Positions 30,701 through 37,757 of a DNA stretch of 37,757 nucleotides are shown here, one piece after another. The stretch's first letter is position 1. Each line of letters starts with the position of its first letter. This stretch comes from a virus. Under the pieces are notes generated by a model. That model did not search any database. It was not told the origin of the DNA and was given only the letters and a program-made list of their open reading frames with translations. Where the stretch lies: the IMG/VR virus record IMGVR_UViG_3300042471_000941, positions 1 through 37,757 of that record; one strand, given 5' to 3'. The position numbers and the translations under genes were made by a program.

Positions 30701-31200
30701 GCGCCAACGCCCTGACGCGCATGGTGGTCGGCTCGCCGGAAGAACCCACCTTCTACCAGGTGTTGGCGTCCGACACTCTGAATTGGGGCTATTCGGAAGA
30801 AGAAGGCGCGTGGGGCGGCGGCGGCTTCAACCACCCTGCCACGCTGGGTGACCAACTGATCATGCCGGCGGTGCTGGGCGCGTTGAACCTGAACGTCACG
30901 GCGGCCCCGGTGTCCTCCGCAGTCAACACGCCTCTGACGGGCTTCAGCTACACGGTGCCCGATCAGCAGTTGTTCACGGCGTTCACTCCGGCCGGCGTGT
31001 TGGCCACGGGCACCGTGACGCTGCCTCGCAACGTGCCGCAGGGCTCGCGGGTGCAGATTATGTCGACGCAAACGATCACGGCTCTGACAATCGCGGCGCC
31101 CGCGGGCTACACCCTGGTGGGCACGGCGGTGACTGCCTTGGCAGGAAACGCGACGGCGGCCTGGGTTCTCGACGGCACCGTCTTCTACCGGGTGCAGTGA
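27718..31200 (+). CDS. 1160-aa SGNH-hydrolase spike-like protein with Sec signal peptide
   Basis: Residues 1-20 form a classical signal peptide: MKKW, hydrophobic YAVTALAAM, and an A-S-A cleavage site at 18-20. Residues 21-520 and 780-1160 are beta-rich spike-like segments. The middle is an SGNH hydrolase: IGDSQM at 534-539 with Ser537, NFAVGG (block II), GYND at 632-635 with Asn634, and VHMSGF at 769-774 with His770. SGNH enzymes deacetylate polysaccharides or esters, and phage spikes use them on capsule or O-antigen. Eighteen cysteines are present, unusual for a cytoplasmic virion protein. AGGAGAAG precedes the ATG. A spike or secreted host-surface modifier are both possible. Confidence 0.85.
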   Translation: MKKWLYAVTALAAMSAPASAQVVSTKTGQTYTFTNQDCDPNGRRLILFNNDTGVAASLPQAGANGQFISGCIIKVQNIGDANVVITPTTSAINEATSFTLTPGASSFIVADAGPTTTGNYWAAVGGVPPGSDGRIALSTMPAYFTMTDFSASARPAKRRPAHVTVANGSASVQIETTYSITASRLVCSNGSTTVTMTPGVFPNSANQANTKRIKLPGCGAAGADLQADVTSITSEGATQTIVIGTAASTDVDAGAQVVIGPQGLFPPTASAPSSQRRLTYNVAIYAPVTFAAGGTTVTLPANTFASYDYTQPGYAGGYLSDIAIPNASGANCTDTLVTKVTAVNGTGAIATVTDAPTCALTGVSRWTYWGQSIFGPNDVGSAIELIDGASSGTANLVSTISAVIDPSHVTMAANNSGAKTNKNTRLTWGPDATAPWVAMTAAGRAAGYQYLYIPVNKAYFLATATLAQITSNGASMIWCGEGDVYLRTSLNLARPVSRGCNAGVAPPLGSSTIVPNLHLRTASNSGTTLKIAFIGDSQMTSNYNAIGRMTIPQYVCDAFRTQNPGKTVVCDNFAVGGQIWGTFDPTGPDYGNGVGVPQGNTATLPGWYTPITDQWYTFVQNACPDVVVSKLGYNDGFNLLLSAVENSMNVMQGSAWRTACGKNPDVLIATEGPPGMAAASSTQNTQPRDYSMGYLRSWALSCEYRLANGGCPGLIDIGRARSLANLGWSQDLLPAKRADYIVAPSTGNDGQDISDAVYTWPVPIYDYQVHMSGFRVNPAADAAAWWASVQYIDFALGNGASGTPENSGTQTGLTTPYSGGHVRLTRDSGTGNYAVRVRTFDVDTAATVSVATTTVTCAAACTNMGFDNATIQIPGAGVAGGVYTGTITAINSAGTSITITPAVDTALVSAAVTLKFYHEPVPTTDTGVLATGTAGGAAFDSSLSFNIKGSVAAIFDETCFSCSPVWQGRVVRFGGYFRPTLTVGGTFSRYRLGTSANALTRMVVGSPEEPTFYQVLASDTLNWGYSEEEGAWGGGGFNHPATLGDQLIMPAVLGALNLNVTAAPVSSAVNTPLTGFSYTVPDQQLFTAFTPAGVLATGTVTLPRNVPQGSRVQIMSTQTITALTIAAPAGYTLVGTAVTALAGNATAAWVLDGTVFYRVQ

Positions 31201-31201
31201 G

Positions 31202-31894
31202 ATGGGGAACCCGTCCTCCATCAGCCTCCAACTGAACGCGGCGGTCGCCAATAGCGTCTGCCTCGCCCAGGCGGTGGGGGCGGCCGGGAACCTGACGATC
31301 AACGGTTCCCTGGCCACCGGCGGCGTGGCCACCTTTGATGCGCCTCGGCGTGTCTTGGTGGCTTCGTCCGGCAACAACGCGGCGGTGGTGTTCACCATCG
31401 TGGGCACCAGTCGGGACGGCATTGTCCAGGCCGAGAACATCACGGGCCTGACGGCAGGGACGGACGCCTACACGGCTCTGGACTATGCCACCGTGTCGAC
31501 CGTCGTTGCCTCGGCCGCGTGCCTTGGGAACATCACCGTGGGCACGAACGGTGTCGGGTCCTCGGCGTGGATCATGGACAACTTCATGGCGGCGTTCTGG
31601 GCGTTGTCCGTGGGTGTCGTAATCGACACCGGCACGGCGACCTACTCGGTCGAGTATACCTACGACGATCCCAACAAGACGGGGGCGTCGCAGGAGGCCG
31701 AACCGCAGCAGTTCTCGTTGCTGCCGACGTCCTATGTGCCCCCCACCGCATGGCCGCACCCGACACTTCGCGGCCTGACGGCGACGTCTGATGGCAACTT
31801 CGCCAATCAGCCCGTGATGGCCCATCGTGTAACCGTGACGGCCGGCACGGGACAGGTTACGATGCAGTCGATGCAAGCCGGCATTATCTCGTAA
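31202..31894 (+). CDS. Virion structural protein, beta-rich
   Basis: The product is 230 aa and Ala, Gly, Thr and Val-rich. It starts MGNPSSISLQLNAAVANSVCLAQ and ends VTVTAGTGQVTMQSMQAG, typical of small beta-sandwich virion or decoration proteins. The start is 1 bp after the spike stop and has no good Shine-Dalgarno site, so translation is probably coupled. I recognise no family. Confidence 0.65.
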   Translation: MGNPSSISLQLNAAVANSVCLAQAVGAAGNLTINGSLATGGVATFDAPRRVLVASSGNNAAVVFTIVGTSRDGIVQAENITGLTAGTDAYTALDYATVSTVVASAACLGNITVGTNGVGSSAWIMDNFMAAFWALSVGVVIDTGTATYSVEYTYDDPNKTGASQEAEPQQFSLLPTSYVPPTAWPHPTLRGLTATSDGNFANQPVMAHRVTVTAGTGQVTMQSMQAGIIS

Positions 31895-31907
31895 GGAGTG
31901 GACCCCG

Positions 31908-32102
31908 ATGAAGAAGATGAAGCAGCCGATGGCCATGAAAGACGCGCCGGGCCTGGCACGTCGCGCGCGCGGTGGCGCGATGACCCCCTCCGCCCCGCTG
32001 TCTGGCGCGGGCAACATGAAGAAGAAGCCCTATGAGGGTGGAACGATGCCGGTGGACAACCACGGAACCGGCAAGGACGTGACGAAGTATCGGAGCCGGT
32101 AA
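31908..32102 (+). CDS. Small basic, Gly/Met/Lys-rich protein
   Basis: The product is 64 aa and strongly basic (MKKMKQPMAMKDAPGLARRARGG, then GNMKKKPYEGGTM). It is probably disordered and may bind DNA or a structural partner. A good AAGGAG lies upstream. Short Lys/Gly-rich proteins occur in phage tail and head clusters, with unknown roles. Confidence 0.6.
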   Translation: MKKMKQPMAMKDAPGLARRARGGAMTPSAPLSGAGNMKKKPYEGGTMPVDNHGTGKDVTKYRSR

Positions 32103-32127
32103 CGGCCCCGCCATGGGGGCGTGAGCA

Positions 32128-32835
32128 ATGACCACTTCCGGCACCTACGCGTTCGAGATGGCGAATGCCCAGCTTCTGTCTGAGGCATTCGACCGCATTC
32201 AGATCAGGGGGCCGGCGCTCACCCGGTCCCATCTGACCAGCGCCCACCAGAGCCTCAACCTGGAGATGAGCCGGTGGGGAAATATGGGAATTTCCCTCTG
32301 GAAGGTCACCAGCGGCACCATCAATCTGGCGGCCGGCACGGCGACCTATGCGCTGCCGCAGCAGGTGGAATTGCTGACCGACCTGACCTACCGGACGGTG
32401 AACGGTTCGTCGGCGCAGGACGACAACGACCGCTACATGCTGCCCCTCACGCGCCAGCAGTATGCGATGATGCCGGCTAAGGGCACGCTGGGGGTCCCGA
32501 CACAATACTGGTTTCAGCGCCTGCCCACGCCGCAGATCACGCTCTACCTCGTGCCGTCCGCCGGCGCCCCTGACTACATCCTGGTCTGGTATGGGTTGCT
32601 GCGGATGGAGGATGCGAGCCCCACAGGCGGGCAGACCCCCGACATTCCCTACCGGGCCTATGACGCCCTGTGCGCCGCCCTGGCGCATCGGCTGGCCATC
32701 AAGTTTTCCGAACCCGGCGTTGTTGCCGCGCGCAAAGCGGATGCGGCCGAGGCTTGGGCCGAGTTCACGGCGAATGACCAGGAGATTGGTAGCGCGCTGG
32801 TTGCCCCGAACGTCGGCATGTACGGGCGTCTCTGA
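32128..32835 (+). CDS. Probable head-tail connector (adaptor) protein
   Basis: The product is 235 aa. It shows a helical N-terminus (FEMANAQLLSEAFDRIQIRGPALTRSHLTSAHQSLNLEMSRW), then a beta part (TINLAAGTATYALPQQVELLTDLTYRTVNG). The C-terminal helix (YRAYDALCAALAHRLAIKFSEPGVVAARKADAAEAWAEF) matches small adaptor proteins of podoviruses, the functional analogues of P22 gp4. It probably sits under the portal. The assignment comes from pattern and position, not from a search. Confidence 0.65.
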   Translation: MTTSGTYAFEMANAQLLSEAFDRIQIRGPALTRSHLTSAHQSLNLEMSRWGNMGISLWKVTSGTINLAAGTATYALPQQVELLTDLTYRTVNGSSAQDDNDRYMLPLTRQQYAMMPAKGTLGVPTQYWFQRLPTPQITLYLVPSAGAPDYILVWYGLLRMEDASPTGGQTPDIPYRAYDALCAALAHRLAIKFSEPGVVAARKADAAEAWAEFTANDQEIGSALVAPNVGMYGRL

Positions 32836-32837
32836 GG

Positions 32838-33536
32838 GTGGCCTACGGAAACCGCATTGGGCGGGCGCGGCTCAATCCTCGGAAGCCGTCTGCCTTCGGC
32901 GTCTGTGACCGTTGCGGCACCTGGTATCTCTTGAACGACCTGGGACGCCAGTTTCAGTGGACCGGCCCGGCTTTGCAGGATCTTGGCATTCTGGTTTGCG
33001 CGCGGTGCAACGACGTCCCTCAAGAGCAATTCCGCACGGTGATCCTGCCGCCCGACCCCGTGCCGCGCATCAATCCCCGGCCGGAGGTCAACACGACACT
33101 GCCTGCGATCGAGGGTGGCAACGTGCCGGTGGCGCCATTTAACCTGGGGTTCTCGGTCTACGTGCTGGGCGCGCCGGCCATTGGGCGCATTCCCTCCACG
33201 AAGTCGGATGCCCTGGCGGCGATAGCGGCGGCGTCCGGTGTGGCCACGCCCGGCACTGAGGTGGATCAGTCCATCACGATCGCAACGGCGCAGGTGTCGC
33301 AACAGGTGATGGCGGCAAATGTGGCGCGATCCTGGGTTGCGCTCTACAACCCGTTCGTGTCCCCGATCGCGATAGCCACGGGCGCTGCGGTGTGGGGAGC
33401 GGATACGAACGTGATGCTGGGCCCGGGACAGGCTATGTTCTGGGCAACGGCGCAGGGTAACGGCACGCCCTGGGCTGGGGTGCTTTCGGCGGTCAGCCTG
33501 GCGGCCGGCACGGTGTTGTGGGCTTGGGAGGCATGA
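32838..33536 (+). CDS. Virion protein with N-terminal zinc ribbon
   Basis: The product is 232 aa. Residues 20-60 contain VCDRCGTWYLLNDLGRQFQW and ILVCARCND, two CxxC pairs that form a zinc ribbon, a module I recall from phage tail and virion proteins. The C-terminal half is beta-rich. The GTG at 32838 is used, 2 bp after the adaptor stop. It lies between two connector-like genes, so it is probably part of the neck or tail. Confidence 0.65.
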   Translation: MAYGNRIGRARLNPRKPSAFGVCDRCGTWYLLNDLGRQFQWTGPALQDLGILVCARCNDVPQEQFRTVILPPDPVPRINPRPEVNTTLPAIEGGNVPVAPFNLGFSVYVLGAPAIGRIPSTKSDALAAIAAASGVATPGTEVDQSITIATAQVSQQVMAANVARSWVALYNPFVSPIAIATGAAVWGADTNVMLGPGQAMFWATAQGNGTPWAGVLSAVSLAAGTVLWAWEA

Positions 33537-33537
33537 T

Positions 33538-34296
33538 GTGGCGGCGCAAACCTGGGACAGTATTCGCGAGGCGGTAATCGTCGCTCTAACGCAAAGTCCA
33601 TCGCCCTACACGGACGTGCCGCCTGATTTCGAGGTTCTGTTCCCCCAAGGCACGAGCTACGCGGAAGGGCGCATCTATCGCGAGATGACGCCGCTGTGTG
33701 CCAGGACGCAGAACAGCAGCCTGTCGACCGTGAGCGGGTCCCGCACCATCGACCTGTCGGCCATGACGCCGTTGCCGGTGCTGGTGCCGGAGGGTGTGGC
33801 GCTGGTGATGCCGGCGGCAACGCTGCCCGCGGCGGGCACACGCTACCAGTATCAACTGACGTCACTGGATTTCATCGACACGGTATGGCCGACCGAAGCA
33901 GCCACGCTTTCCCCTGTGGCAGCCGAGTATCGCGGGCGCTGGTGGGCGATGCAGGATGATGCCACCATCGTCATTTGTCCCACGCCAAACGCCGCTTACC
34001 GGGCGGAAATCACGGGCCTGTTCCAGCCTGAGCCGATCAGCGCGGTGAATCCGACCACCTACCTGTCCACGACCTACCCGGAGTTGTTCGAGAACGCGGT
34101 GATGGTGTTCCTGACGGGATGGTTGGAGCGAAACTACGGGCCGCAGTCGTCGGACCCGCAGCAGGCCCTGTCGCATGAGAGCCAGTATCAGGCGCTCCTG
34201 GCGTCCGCGATTGCGCAGGAGCAGAGGATGCGCGGCCAGGGAACAGGGTGGACTCCGAACTTGCCGACGCCGCTTGCCACGCCGCCGCGCACATGA
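33538..34296 (+). CDS. Probable connector or tail accessory protein
   Basis: The product is 252 aa. Landmarks are PPDFEVLFPQGTSYAEGRIYREM, VSGSRTIDLSAMTPLPVLVPEGV and a helical C-terminus (YPELFENAVMVFLTGWLERNYGPQSSDPQQALSHESQYQALLASAIAQEQRM). The combination of central beta part and C-terminal helix suits connector proteins. It starts at a GTG 1 bp after the previous stop. No confident family name is possible. Confidence 0.65.
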   Translation: MAAQTWDSIREAVIVALTQSPSPYTDVPPDFEVLFPQGTSYAEGRIYREMTPLCARTQNSSLSTVSGSRTIDLSAMTPLPVLVPEGVALVMPAATLPAAGTRYQYQLTSLDFIDTVWPTEAATLSPVAAEYRGRWWAMQDDATIVICPTPNAAYRAEITGLFQPEPISAVNPTTYLSTTYPELFENAVMVFLTGWLERNYGPQSSDPQQALSHESQYQALLASAIAQEQRMRGQGTGWTPNLPTPLATPPRT

Positions 34297-36305
34297 GCCT
34301 GATTCCCTTCTCCCTGGCGCTGAAGCCCGGCGTCTCGACGCAAGCGACCGCGCTCCAGACCGGTGCCGGGGTGAATATGTCGAACCTGATCCGGCACAAG
34401 ATCGGGCAGATCCAGAAGCTCGGCGGCTGTGTGCGGCTGTCCAATTCAGAGTTCATCGGCACGGCCCGGTCGCTACTCCCGTGGGCTGATTTGAGCCAGC
34501 GGCAATACATCGGCATTGGGACGACCGAGTTGTTGGAGGTCTACCAGGACGGGGAGATTTACCCGATCCAGCCGATTGAGGCGACCAGCGACTTGGCGAC
34601 ACCGTTCACGACGGTAGCCGCATCCACGACGGTCACGATCACGGACGGCGTTTTTGCCCCGGCGGTCGGGCAGTGGATCAACATCGCGAACATCACGTAT
34701 GTGGACGGCATCACCCTCCAGGGGCTGTATCAGGTGTCCGCGATTGGCGCGGGCACTTACGAGATTGTGGTGGGAACGCCGGCGATTGCGGGCGTGGTGG
34801 GCGGCGGCGACGTGCTGACGTTCGACACCACGAATCTTTCCAGCGTGGTCGAAATCACCCTGGGGGCGGGCACCTTTGTAGAAGGGCAGGCGCTCATTGT
34901 CGGGGTGCTTACCACGGTGGGTGGCATCGACATCGAGGGCTATTATCCGGTCACGGTGGCGGCCGGGCCGGTCTACACGATCGAGGACGATGAGGTCGCA
35001 TCCAGCACGGCCACCGCGCAGGAAAACGGCGGTGACGTCCGCATTGAATACCTCCTGGTGCTGCCCGCAGGCGACTCCACCACCGGGACCTACGGCACCG
35101 GCTTGTATAGCGCGGGCCCCTACGGCATTGGCACGGCAGGTTCGCCTATCCCTGTGGTCTGGTGGTTGGCGCTGTGGGGCGAGAACCTGATCGCGGCCTA
35201 TGCCCAGGGCACGCTCTACGAATGGACGCCGCCTGTGGCCCTGGGGAACGTGGCCACGCCGGTGGCGGGCGCCCCCTCTGCCATGAACGGTGTGTTCGTC
35301 GCCGCGCCGCAGCAGCAGGCCGTGGCCTGGGGCATCTACTCGGCCACGCTACTTGAGCAAGACGACCTGCTCATTGGCTGGTGTGATGTCGCTGACTTGA
35401 ACGATTGGACGGCGACGGCCATCAATCAGGCTGGGACCTTCCGGCTGTCATCGGGCTCGCGCATCCAGTCCGGCCTGTGGAACGGCTTGTCCGGTTTGAT
35501 CTGGACAGACCTGGATCTGTGGTCGATGACCTATGTGGGCTTCCCGCTGATCTACGGGTTCAACCGCATCGGGGAAAATAGCGGGTTACTCGCCCCGCGG
35601 GCGGTGGGCGTCCTCGGCTCGCTTGTGGCCTGGATGTCGCAAGATGAGTTCTTCATCTACCGCGGCGGTGGGGTGCAGACCCTGCCATGCGACGTGCATG
35701 ACTTCGTGTTCGACAACATCGACAAGAACTACCAGGACGCCGTGTTCTGCGCCGTGAACTCGTCGATGTCAGAGTTTGCGTGGTGGTATCCGACGCAGGG
35801 CAGCGAAGGGGTGTGCAACGCCTATGTGAAATGGAACTCGCTGGAGAACCTGTGGGACGTTGGTTCGGGGTCCCTGTTGCTATCGGCCTGGGCGGATCAG
35901 TCGGTGGTCGGCACGCCGATCGGGGCTGACTACAGCAACCTGATCCAGCAGTTCGAGACTTCGTATGACTTCGACGGCGACCCGCTGGATAGTTGGTTCC
36001 TGACCGGCTTCTTCCAGATGAGCGAAGGCGAGGAATTTGTCACCCTCAAGCGGATTATGCCGGACTTCACGCTGTCAGAGGGCGGGGTGGTGCAAGTCAC
36101 GGTCTACGTCTCGGACATGCTGGTGCCGTCGAGCGCGTATCCCGTCCGCACCTATGGCCCCTACACCGTGACGGCCGAGACGCCCTACTTCATTGTGCGT
36201 GCGCGGGGCCGGGTGATGCAGTTCAAGGTTCAATGCACCACGCTCAACACCTTCTGGCGCTACGGCAAGCCGCTGGCTGAAATCCAAAAGGAGGGCCGGC
36301 GCTGA
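34293..36305 (+). CDS. Large tail/virion structural protein
   Basis: The product is 670 aa. The start reads MSLIPFSLALKPGVSTQATALQ, followed by a conserved-looking region SNLIRHKIGQIQKLGGCVRLS and QYIGIGTTELLEVYQDGEIYPI. The centre repeats beta segments (about 100-300), and a later part reads AWMSQDEFFIYRGGGVQTLPCDVHDFVFDNIDKNYQDAVF. The pattern resembles podovirus tail proteins related to P22 gp10-like stabilisation factors. The ATG at 34293 overlaps the upstream stop as ATGA. It probably completes the portal-proximal tail. Family name uncertain. Confidence 0.7.
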   Translation: MSLIPFSLALKPGVSTQATALQTGAGVNMSNLIRHKIGQIQKLGGCVRLSNSEFIGTARSLLPWADLSQRQYIGIGTTELLEVYQDGEIYPIQPIEATSDLATPFTTVAASTTVTITDGVFAPAVGQWINIANITYVDGITLQGLYQVSAIGAGTYEIVVGTPAIAGVVGGGDVLTFDTTNLSSVVEITLGAGTFVEGQALIVGVLTTVGGIDIEGYYPVTVAAGPVYTIEDDEVASSTATAQENGGDVRIEYLLVLPAGDSTTGTYGTGLYSAGPYGIGTAGSPIPVVWWLALWGENLIAAYAQGTLYEWTPPVALGNVATPVAGAPSAMNGVFVAAPQQQAVAWGIYSATLLEQDDLLIGWCDVADLNDWTATAINQAGTFRLSSGSRIQSGLWNGLSGLIWTDLDLWSMTYVGFPLIYGFNRIGENSGLLAPRAVGVLGSLVAWMSQDEFFIYRGGGVQTLPCDVHDFVFDNIDKNYQDAVFCAVNSSMSEFAWWYPTQGSEGVCNAYVKWNSLENLWDVGSGSLLLSAWADQSVVGTPIGADYSNLIQQFETSYDFDGDPLDSWFLTGFFQMSEGEEFVTLKRIMPDFTLSEGGVVQVTVYVSDMLVPSSAYPVRTYGPYTVTAETPYFIVRARGRVMQFKVQCTTLNTFWRYGKPLAEIQKEGRR

Positions 36306-36964
36306 TGTTTCCGTCCGTGAAGGTCGAAGGCCTGGATCAGACCAACGTCCAGTTGACGAACATCCTGCGCCAGCTTGGGGCCATCTACGACCGCCTGGGT
36401 TCGTCCTACATCTCGACGTCCTCCAACAACGTCTGGACCGGGACCAACACCTTCAAGCCGCCGCCGCTGATCAATGCGGGCGCGACGTCCTCGACCACTT
36501 TCCTGCCCACGGGCGCGCTGTCGAAGCAGAGCTCTGTCGCCGGGATCGGGAACCTGGCGGACCTGACGGACGACACGCTGTTCACCTACACGCTGCCGGC
36601 GTCGTGCTTGGATGCGAACAACCAGGGCGTCGTGATCGAGGCCTTCGGGTCCTTCGCGGCGAACGGTAACGACAAGACGGTCAAGTTGTGGTTCGGGACG
36701 TCGCTGGTGTTCTCGTCGGGCGTGCTGACGAACAACAACGTCGGGTGGAACGCGCGGCTGATGTTGAGCCGGACCGGCGCGTCGGCGCAGATCGGGAGCG
36801 GGTTTGGCATGGCCGGCAGCACGCCGTTCCCGGTGCCTGTGCCGCTGATCGGGACTGAGGTAACGACGGGCGCTATTGTGCTGAAGGTGACGGGCGCGAG
36901 CCCGACGACCGGGGCGGCAAACGATGTGCTCGGGCACGGCATGTCCGTGTTCTCCGTGAACTGA
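36305..36964 (+). CDS. Tail or fibre-like structural protein
   Basis: The product is 219 aa. A short helix (VQLTNILRQLGAIYDRLG) is followed by beta-rich, Thr, Ser and Gly-rich sequence, with a closing segment TTGAIVLKVTGASPTTGAANDVLGHGMSVFSVN. It may be a trimeric tail needle, tail fibre or other distal tail part. It overlaps the upstream stop as TGATG. No motif identifies it further. Confidence 0.6.
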   Translation: MFPSVKVEGLDQTNVQLTNILRQLGAIYDRLGSSYISTSSNNVWTGTNTFKPPPLINAGATSSTTFLPTGALSKQSSVAGIGNLADLTDDTLFTYTLPASCLDANNQGVVIEAFGSFAANGNDKTVKLWFGTSLVFSSGVLTNNNVGWNARLMLSRTGASAQIGSGFGMAGSTPFPVPVPLIGTEVTTGAIVLKVTGASPTTGAANDVLGHGMSVFSVN

Positions 36965-36974
36965 GAGGGTGCCC

Positions 36975-37274
36975 ATGGAAACTGCAAAGATCGTCCCGCT
37001 TTGGGGGCAGGACATTCCGGAAGGCGGAGCCTATCCGTCTGTGGTTGAGGCGTTGGAGGACTGGCTGGCGCGTGCGAGGCGCGGCGAGTTCATGGCCGTG
37101 GCGATGACGGGAGTGCGGCCCAACACGAACATCGCCTATCGGTACGCATCCAATTCGGGATCGCAGGATGTGATGCTCGTCGGAGGCCTTGCTGCGGCAT
37201 CACACGCCATTCTGATGAATAGTTCCGCAAAGGACATGGAGCCGACAGTAGGACCGGAAAATGCCCCTGCGTAA
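36975..37274 (+). CDS. Small hypothetical tail-cluster protein
   Basis: The product is 99 aa. It contains helical ALEDWLARARRGEFMAVAMTGV and later VMLVGGLAAASHAILMNSSA. The ATG at 36975 follows GAGAGGG; a GTG six bases earlier is also open. The end overlaps the next gene by 14 bp. It may be a small tail or assembly protein. No family is recognised. Confidence 0.6.
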   Translation: METAKIVPLWGQDIPEGGAYPSVVEALEDWLARARRGEFMAVAMTGVRPNTNIAYRYASNSGSQDVMLVGGLAAASHAILMNSSAKDMEPTVGPENAPA

Positions 37275-37757
37275 GTCTGCCTCGAAGGAGGCCGTGTCCG
37301 ACAACATCCGTCAGTTGCGGTCCGAGAAGTATGACCCCAAGCAGGCGGTTGCCATTGCACTCGACATTCAGCGGCGCAACCGGCGCGCGCGGGGCGGTGC
37401 CCTGGGGGACACGCATCGTCCTGGCATCGCGGAAGGTTTCCTGGATGGGGACACTGCCGGCCGGGCGGACCGGCTGCGGACCGTGGCCCCCGCGGGCGCC
37501 TATGTGATCCCGGCCGATATCGTTTCGGCGCTCGGGGAAGGAAACAGCGCGGCTGGCGCGCGTGCAATTCAGGACATGATTGCCCGGCGGTCTATGATGC
37601 GGGCGCAGGGCGGTGGGGTGCCAGAGGGTGCGTCCCCGGTGCTGCTGTCCGATGGCGAGTTTGTCGTGAAGCCGGACGAAGTGAGCGGGTTCGGCCGAGG
37701 CGACCACAAGAAGGGGGTTCAATGGTTCGATCGGTGGGTGGTGGATCAGAGGCGAAA
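37261..37757 (+). CDS. Conserved phage protein, truncated at the window edge
   Basis: The frame opens at ATG 37261 and runs 165 codons to the edge without a stop. It begins MPLRKSASKEAVSDNIRQL and continues with KYDPKQAVAIALDIQRRNRRARGG. Later come GRADRLRTV, then AYVIPADIVSALGEGNSAAG and SDGEFVVKPDEVSGFGRGDHKKG. I recall proteins with this series of landmarks from phage structural clusters and annotated as hypothetical. It overlaps the previous gene by 14 bp and so is co-translated. The rest of the gene lies beyond the window. Confidence 0.7.
   Translation, partial: MPLRKSASKEAVSDNIRQLRSEKYDPKQAVAIALDIQRRNRRARGGALGDTHRPGIAEGFLDGDTAGRADRLRTVAPAGAYVIPADIVSALGEGNSAAGARAIQDMIARRSMMRAQGGGVPEGASPVLLSDGEFVVKPDEVSGFGRGDHKKGVQWFDRWVVDQRR

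Noticed and set aside
29806-31443. 545-aa minus-strand ORF opposite the spike gene
   Set aside because: It is antisense to the spike and the following gene, Arg/Gly/His-rich, and without any motif.
1-37757. tRNA or rRNA genes
   Set aside because: No cloverleaf, GGTTCGAATCC-like T-arm with acceptor pairing, or rRNA segment could be found by eye on either strand.

Overview
This window is most likely part of a tailed bacteriophage or prophage from a high-GC host. The host is probably an alphaproteobacterium. That inference rests on the high GC content, the codon usage and a GcrA-like DNA-binding protein. No ribosomal, tRNA or housekeeping genes are visible. No tape-measure, tail-tube or baseplate gene is visible either. 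The portal is long (about 797 aa) and the tail genes are adaptor-like and spike-like, which points to a short-tailed (podovirus-like) virion. The right end cuts through a gene, so lysis genes and the remaining tail genes may lie outside the window.

Layout. (1) 52-3951, leftward: thirteen short, tightly packed genes of unknown function, many with zinc-knuckle or acidic features. They look like early or accessory genes. (2) 3952-5805: a small serine recombinase (4325-5002) flanked by two non-coding stretches. One 16-bp motif occurs on both sides of the recombinase in opposite orientation, and the right-hand stretch is strikingly G/T-rich. (3) 5783-6134, rightward: a self-contained unit with an extended -10 promoter, a 76-aa gene and an intrinsic terminator. 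It runs against every gene around it and looks like a moron. (4) 6137-14030, leftward: a long early operon of nineteen genes, many joined by ATGA or GTGA overlaps. It encodes DNA-binding proteins, a lambda-O-like replication initiator, small unknown proteins and a beta-class adenine DNA methyltransferase at its end. Four iterons, an A-rich tract and an inverted repeat lie inside the initiator gene, which is the layout of the lambda origin. (5) 14127-37757, rightward: the late operon. In order it holds small and large terminase, portal, a fibre-like protein, small head genes including a GroES-like protein, a probable scaffold, a probable decoration protein, the major capsid protein, a double HNH homing endonuclease, a structural protein, a 1160-aa SGNH-hydrolase spike with a Sec-type signal peptide, then head-tail connector and tail proteins.

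How the parts fit together. Divergent transcription from 14031-14126 separates the early leftward operon (regulation, replication, methylation) from the late rightward operon (packaging and virion). The terminase pair and portal package DNA into a head built from capsid, scaffold and decoration proteins. The connector proteins close the head and the spike probably modifies host surface polysaccharide. The serine recombinase suggests a temperate life style, but no CI-like repressor or confident att site could be identified. Function calls come from reading motifs by eye, without database searches.
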